Positions 58,494 through 64,000 of a stretch of DNA of 64,000 bases are shown in pieces; the first letter of the stretch is position 1; each line of letters opens with the position of its first letter. The translations under genes and the position numbers were made by a program. Source of the DNA: Episyrphus balteatus (Eukaryota > Arthropoda > Insecta > Diptera > Syrphidae); the NCBI RefSeq assembly GCF_945859705.1, contig NC_079134.1, positions 36,222,576 through 36,286,575 on the forward strand. The letters run 5' to 3'. Below the pieces are notes generated by a model, which did not search any database, was not told the origin of the DNA, and worked only from the letters and a program-made list of their open reading frames with translations.

Positions 58494-58551
58494 CAGCACA
58501 GCGCTTTTCTCTCGATCAAAGGTGAATAAAAAAAGAGACAAATTTGTAGTA

Positions 58552-59525
58552 GGGGAAGTACGTCCAATATGACATACCATAAGCTTTTTCGTCAATAAAA
58601 TAATACCCGTGGTGTATAACACAATCTTTGCATTTTTTATTCATTCTTTATATTATTAGGAATATTTTATAATAGTTTTTGTATTAAAAAAATAAATAAA
58701 TTTAAATAAATTAAAACTTTGAAAAAAAAGTATCAAAATTCATTTTGTCCATATGGCATGGACAAAATGACATAGGTTATATGGACAAAACGACATATGG
58801 CATTTTATATGAAAAAAATACAAAAATTAGTTGGCAAGTGTAGATTTTCAAAGGAAAGCTACTTTGAATCCACCTAATCCTTTGTATAGGACTTAAAAAA
58901 CTTGGTGTCCAGTATGCTTCACCTTAATGTAGCCTGCGGGACACCGAATGTTTTTGATGTTGCAAACCCGCCCATTTTGTTTTGATTAGCAGCTTCAATG
59001 GCCCCCGCATAGCCTGAACCATGATCGGCGGTCGGAAGTTCGCTTATACCCATATATTTGACATATTTAAAGTTAAAATTTAAAAAACAACAACAATTTC
59101 TATGAAGTTGAAGGTATGTCGTTTTGGCCATAGGTAGGGTATGTCATTTTGTCCATATCGTAGTTTTGATACATTTTTATACAAAACACTGTTTTCAACC
59201 CTGATTTCATAAAAAATATTAATAAGTTTTTAACTTTAAATTGTAAACTGTCGTTATACCCAATAAAATATTCAAAAAAAACTACATACAACTCCCAAAA
59301 TAACAAAATTAGTCCAACCCCATAAAAAATACAATAGCTCCTATAAACACACTTTACTTTATATTTTTGGTTTGGGGCTGTCAATTGAGTTGTTATTTTG
59401 ACAGAATTTCAAAAATCATTGGTTTCACCTTATAAGATAGGAGGTAGGGTTACATGTGGTACACATTTCAAGTTAAGGCTGGTATGTCATATTGGCCGTG
59501 TATGTCATTTTGGACGTATTTCCCC
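58552..59525 (-). mobile_element. Pogo-like transposon, 974 bp, deleted
   Basis: Ends GGGGAAGTACGTCC and GGACGTATTTCCCC, flanked by TA (58550-58551, 59526-59527). Several TATGTCATTTTGTCCATA-type motifs repeat at both ends and inside. It encodes only the transposase N-terminus. Confidence 0.82.
58919..59131 (-). pseudogene. Pogo-type transposase N-terminal HTH (psq-like)
   Basis: The 70-codon frame ends AGAIEAANQNKMGGFATSKT followed by FGVPQATLR and a stop. The A-x-x-A...G-x-x-A-S-K-T-F-G-V-P-x-x-T-L-R pattern is the recognition part of the pipsqueak-type HTH at the start of many pogo transposases. The rest, including the DDE core, is missing. Confidence 0.7.
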
Positions 59526-59605
59526 TACATTTACCTTATCAAAAATTTTTGAAAAATTTTCCAGCCCCTCCCAAATTTTTTTCTGGATACGCCACTGCAG
59601 ATAAG

Positions 59606-60100
59606 GTCCCACTTTTGAAATAAGAAAAAATAATTGAAAGTAAAGCTTTCATAGAAAAATTCCTCCGATATTCCTCTGAATTCGATTCACCACCGAATTA
59701 AGGGGGATGACCATAAATACACTTTTAACGTCACACAAAAGAAACGATTGATAGTTAAACAGAGATTTTGTTTATCGATTGAATATCGTTAATAATTAGG
59801 TTCCTCATTCGGGGAATGGTGATTGAAAGCTAGCCCCAGTCGCTATAATAATTTCTGAAATGGAAAAAAATATAATGGTAAAGTTTTTTTTCATAGTATG
59901 GCAGTGGCGGAATCCAGTAGAAAGAACCAGTGGGAACATTGCCAAGAAACCACCAGAGATAGCGCCTCTGATGGGTTTAACTAGGCCACTACATACAACG
60001 ACGCCTTTCGTTTGATGATGAATTCCGGCAAGTACATGCAGTAAAATAATGAGTTCTACAAACGAAAAAGAAGAACTTCGTTGGGAGTATGCATAAACTG
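59606..60100. other. Unassigned stretch
   Basis: Relatively balanced composition near 59890-60100. A 113-codon minus-strand frame (59805-60146) has no recognised domain. Confidence 0.35.
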
Positions 60101-60199
60101 ATCTGCCGAATATGGGCCTAAGAAATCCAGCAAAATGGAACCTCAAATTACTCTGGTCGGCAACAAAAATAGAGCTTGAACCAAACCATACTTTTCTAA

Positions 60200-60660
60200 A
60201 GGATTTGTATGTGCTGATTCCGAATCCGAAGTCAAAATTTCACTGGCATGTCACATTTTTGAAATATTTGAATATTAACAGGTCAAAACGCGTTTTTTTG
60301 GAACTTTTGGCGTTGAATTACATCGCGCCGTTAAATTGTTTTTTGCAAAACTACTTATGCAATTTCAAAAAGCTATATTTTATCGTCTTAAATATGTTTA
60401 TTCTTTTTACAAAATTATTTTTTTATTAAAGATATTTGAAATATAATTTTATGATATGTCAAAATCTTATTATTATTATTATTAAATTCCAGTTTTCGAT
60501 TACTGATGATTTGGATTAAAAAAAAAGCAAAATAATTCGAAAAATATATATATTTTAGACCAAATATAAAAAAGCATTTACATGATTTAAAATTAGTTTT
60601 TGAGACTCTATAGCGAAAAAAGTGATGAGTAGAGCTCTAAAACTAGACGTGATGGAATAA
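60200..60660 (+). mobile_element. hAT-1-related fragment
   Basis: Shares AATCCGAAGTCAAAATTTCAC, CTTATGCAATTTCAAAA and CTAGACGTGATGGAATAAA with 28050-30200 and hAT-1c. No ends. Confidence 0.5.
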
Positions 60661-61034
60661 ATCTGTAAAAGCCCAGGAACATCAAAGCAATGGCCATCAT
60701 CTGTTCATCGATTTTAAAGTTGCGTATGACAGTATATACGATGGAGAATGTACGCTGCTCCTCCGTCAAGATCAATAAGGCCTCAATGATACCTTTATGA
60801 TGTCATGTGACTTATTTCGAAATGAACTTGATGCCTTTACAATACCGTGTTCTTTTCCTTCGAATTTAATTTTGTCTTGGTGAAAGAGCGATTTAATATC
60901 ACATATGTATTTATAGGAATCAAAATCACACTTTTTTTCGGAGTCAACTTCTCACTTTGCAGCGAAAGAAAACCAAGGCTCTCAGTAAACTTAATTACAC
61001 TGGTCAGCAAGGTTTTTGTTAAAGACACCAAAAT

Positions 61035-61747
61035 ATACTTTTCTATAGGTTTTTTGGGTGTTGAGCTAGAATCCGAAGTCAGAAAAATTATATCAATTCA
61101 TGTTTTTGAAATAATCCCGTTAGAAAATCGAAAATTCCGTTTTTTACCCGTTTTTGAGATTATTTCTTAGCTTTTGTTTATTTGTTTTAAATAAATTTGA
61201 AACGGTTTCTTAAATTTTGACACAAGGTTCCATTTAGAATCTCGCAAGTTTTTATATTTACGAAGGTGGTGAATCGCGGTGAGATACATCAAAGCGTGAC
61301 CATGTCAGATAGTTATACTAATTAATTACTAGTGAGAAAAATATAACTTTTTTTCTTGTTAAAAACAACATAAGAATTTAAAGGAATGTAAATGAAACGT
61401 TGTGTCAAAATTTGAAAGCGATTGGCAAAGAACTTTTCGAGATTTGCTATTAAAAGCAAATAAACATGAGATATACCAAACACGTTGATTTCAACTTAAG
61501 ATTTCTCGAAGAAGAAAAGAGATATTAAAAAGATTTAAAAGGATTAAGAAAGACAAGATTTAGTTCTTTTAGAAACCGTTACAAATTTATTTATAACAAA
61601 CAACCAAACGCTAAGAAATAATCTCGAAAATTGGTAAAAAGCGGCATTATCGATTTTCTAACGGTAATATCTCAAAAACGTGATGTGATAGAATTTTTCT
61701 GACATCGGATTTAAGCTCAACACACCAAAAACCCATAGAAAAGTATA
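61035..61747. repeat. Foldback FB-D
   Basis: Arms about 61035-61217 and 61565-61747 are inverted copies (for example TTTTTGGGTGTTGAGCT versus AGCTCAACACACCAAAAA; GAGATTATTTCTTAGC versus GCTAAGAAATAATCTC). The loop is about 350 bp. Related sequence flanks FB-A copy 2 at 21.2 and 22.8 kb. Confidence 0.7.
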
Positions 61748-61959
61748 CCTTGGCTTCTGTTACAAAAAAAAAGTTTAATTTTTGAACCTGCGTACCATAT
61801 CGTTTAAGGTTTCTCAACTTCCATCAACTTTTCCCAAGTTGCAGTGATTCTTCCTTTGTTCTGTTCTATCTGCCATGAGCTTCTAGCTTTAGCGATTGGG
61901 AGTTTTGAATTTTGGTCCACACACACCTCAGGCTTATTATCGAAAATTTTTAGAGACCT

Positions 61960-62388
61960 TAAGAATTTAAAAAAAGACAACCTAAAAACAAGCAGATTCC
62001 GTATTAAATAAGCGGATTTCTACATGATTTTTTTTGCCAAAATAGTTTTCCGTCTAAAACTAAGCGGACAAATCTTCTTAATTTCTTGAATGTGCAAATT
62101 AAAAAGAAATCCACTTTGTTTAAGCGGAAAATTATCTTATTTTTATGTTGAAATATTTTTATATACAAAAAAAAAAACCGGTAGCAACTAAAGATGAAGT
62201 CTGACGATAATTTTAAAATTTTTATTTTTAGTCGATTTTTTCAAATTCACATAAAAATGAAGTTCCTTAAAATTAACAGAATTTAAACGAATTCCACTTA
62301 ATTTAAGCGGAAATCCTATTGTTTTAAGTTGAAGCGATTTAAAGTAGGCATCATCTTATTTTTAGGTTCCCTTTTCTTGTTTGTGTAA
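61960..62388 (-). mobile_element. Diverged relative of MITE M3
   Basis: The minus strand follows M3: TACACAAACAAGAAAAGGG start, AACAATAGGATTTCCGCTTA, AATTAAGTGGAATTCG. Termini are worn. Confidence 0.55.
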
Positions 62389-62389
62389 G

Positions 62390-64000
62390 GTTAGGTCATC
62401 ACCGTTTCAATTCCACTTGAAATTCGAACTCATTTAAAAAAGAAAAAAATCTTTGAACGTAAACCTAATCAAATGAACTGTACTGTATGTCCAGTCCATA
62501 ATAACGCTGACCATACAGCAATACAAAAGCAGTCTGAAGGTACATAAAAAAAAAGTAGAAATAAAACTTGAAGAAGTGGTCGTAAAAATTCGTGCGCAAA
62601 ACTTTACCAAGTTATAAAAATGTTGTGTAGGTACTCTTATAGAGTATTTCCACTATAACAAAGAATTTATTATGGCTAACGAAGGACTCTCTCAAAAGGA
62701 CTTTTATCCACTCAACCATGGCAAAATGTGTCAAGCGCAACAACCAAAACCAACTAGCCGCGCGTCAAAAACTTAATTTTTGCTTTTGTAGCCATCATTG
62801 AGAGAGAAAGAGAGAGAGAGAGAGCATCAACTCTTATAACTTGTTTTTATGTTATGTCCTTGTCGGTATAAGGTTTTATATCGTCCTCGTAATTCCTCAT
62901 TCGAAATCTAATTAAATTTTTTGATATTTCAAGAAAAAAAAAAACACCAAACTTTGTACAGCAATTATAAATTTATGATTCAATATTTTGCTGCTAACAA
63001 TAGCCCACCATCACACACCAACACCAGAATACACCATTCCTGCTATCTTTCTGCAAAGGACATTTCATTGTTTTTTGTCTTTTTTTTTCTTTTTTTCATT
63101 TTGTCTTCTATGTAGAAATGGTGCTAAATTAAAAGTCGATTGGGTGTTCATATCCTGAGAATTTTTAATTAGCATTAATTAAATTTTTCCCTTTTGCCGC
63201 CATTTTGTATTGTAAAAGGGCTAACAACAGAGCAAACAGCAAAGAATGTTAAACAATCATTTAGCACAAAAAGAATGAAATAAATACAAAAAAAAAAAAA
63301 AAAAACAGAAAAAAAAAGGATAACCGCACTGGGAACAGAAAGGATACGGAAACAAAACGCAACAAAGGAAGAGTGTGTAATAGGTTCCAACTTGTATTCT
63401 TCTTCTATATACGGAAGCGGAAATAAAAAATAAACCAAAAAAAAAAAAGAGAAAAATCATAAAACAACAAAGGATGTTCGAAGGAAAAAAAAAAACTACC
63501 GGTTTTGTTTTTTTTTTTTTTTTCTTTTTGCCAATAAAACACTCATTTGGACATTTGGAAAAATTCACATCCGCCCCTTAGAAATGTGCTCTGTTTTTTT
63601 TTTTTTTTTTTTTTTTTTTTTGGCTCCATATTAGGTAGATATTTATGTATGTACAATTCCCGTTGGTTGTGCGGGAGGTGGATATATATCTACTTCACCA
63701 TGGCAGTATGCCTCTAACCATGGAAATTAAATCGTATTCACATTGGTGTGCTGTTGCAGCTCAGCTACTAACAACATTGCACACTTGTACAATTGCAAAC
63801 AAAGGGATGCAGCAGCAGCAGCCTTCTAGAATTCTATTCAATAGGAGTATGGGGGAAATGTGGTCAAATTTTGTGAAGTGTGGTATGAGTTTGGGGTAAT
63901 TGCAATGCACATCACATATATGCAACGCAAACTCTCTAAGACTGTTGCAAGGGCTTAAGCATTGGAAATTTAGTTTTTAAAGTACCTACACTTAATAGTG
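62390..64000. other. Unique DNA with simple repeats
   Basis: Contains a GA run (62795-62824), long A and T runs (63290-63305, 63504-63524, 63594-63620), a short CAG run (63810-63822). Ser/Phe-rich short frames only; no exon supported. Confidence 0.45.

Larger units (their letters stand above)
55861..59597 (-). mobile_element. hAT-1c with two nested elements
   Basis: Inverted relative to 1a and 1b: left CAGTGGCGTATTGAGG, right TGGATACGCCACTG, with perfect 8-bp duplication CAGATAAG (55853-55860, 59598-59605). FB-C (57294-58493) and a pogo-like element (58552-59525) make up over half its length. Removing both leaves about 1.55 kb, comparable with the other copies. Confidence 0.92.

Noticed and set aside
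63175..63568. Phe-rich overlapping frames
   Set aside because: They arise from poly-A and poly-T runs.

Overview
The window is AT-rich eukaryotic DNA with GT-AG introns, poly(A) signals and a dense load of nested transposons. The mobile elements (a LOA/I-like LINE with a DUF4780-type ORF1, Helentron/DINE-like elements, hAT, piggyBac and pogo relatives, long-inverted-repeat foldbacks) and a BESS-like motif in the host proteins point to an insect, most probably a brachyceran fly. No bacterial operons, rRNA or CRISPR are present. All comparisons were made by eye within the window; no database search was run.

Host genes. The only convincing protein-coding genes are a small tandem family on the minus strand between 1 and 28 kb. 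Gene A (15000-20400, 4 exons, 475 aa) and gene B (26263-27503, 4 exons, 324 aa) share intron positions and phases. Each encodes a signal peptide, a domain resembling the farnesoic-acid-methyltransferase-type domain (Methyltransf_FA), and a last exon with a charged/Gln-rich linker plus a BESS-like helical motif. Gene A has two BESS-like motifs and a 78-bp coding minisatellite. A third member, C, survives as a broken exon 3 (1362-1504), a stretch of its intron 3 (1-1340) and probably its upstream region (9010-9390). The space between is filled with a LINE, a pogo/Tigger relic and two palindromic elements.

Transposon layout. 1.7-2.7 and 21.3-22.8 kb hold two copies of one foldback (FB-A). 4.16-6.35 kb is a LINE with an intact ORF1 but only the start of ORF2. 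6.86-8.88 kb is a 2-kb near-perfect palindrome (FB-B), with a related single arm at 30.5 kb that carries a piggyBac-like MITE and a 2-kb hAT. hAT-1 copies lie at 12.6-14.4, 18.1-19.3 and 55.9-59.6 kb, each with a perfect 8-bp target duplication. The last contains a foldback with a 9-bp duplication and a pogo-like element. Helentron-like elements (family HelA) recur at 11.5-14.7, 23.6-25.8, 28.2-30.0, 42.2-43.4 and 51.3-53.4 kb. A second DINE-like family with GTCT-type microsatellites recurs at 10.4, 16.0, 17.6, 32.5 and 44.5 kb. A hAT with three internal 480-bp tandem units lies at 48.1-50.0 kb.

Tandem arrays and unique DNA. A degenerate 3-kb array full of CAGCTG sites lies at 34.6-37.6 kb, a pure 522-bp TTACAA array at 38.6-39.2 kb, an octamer array at 10.5-10.8 kb and a 14-bp minisatellite at 50.0-50.2 kb. 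The stretches 33.3-34.6, 37.6-38.6, 39.5-41.8, 45.9-48.1, 50.2-51.3, 54.1-55.4 and 62.4-64.0 kb look like ordinary intergenic or intronic DNA with no convincing exon.
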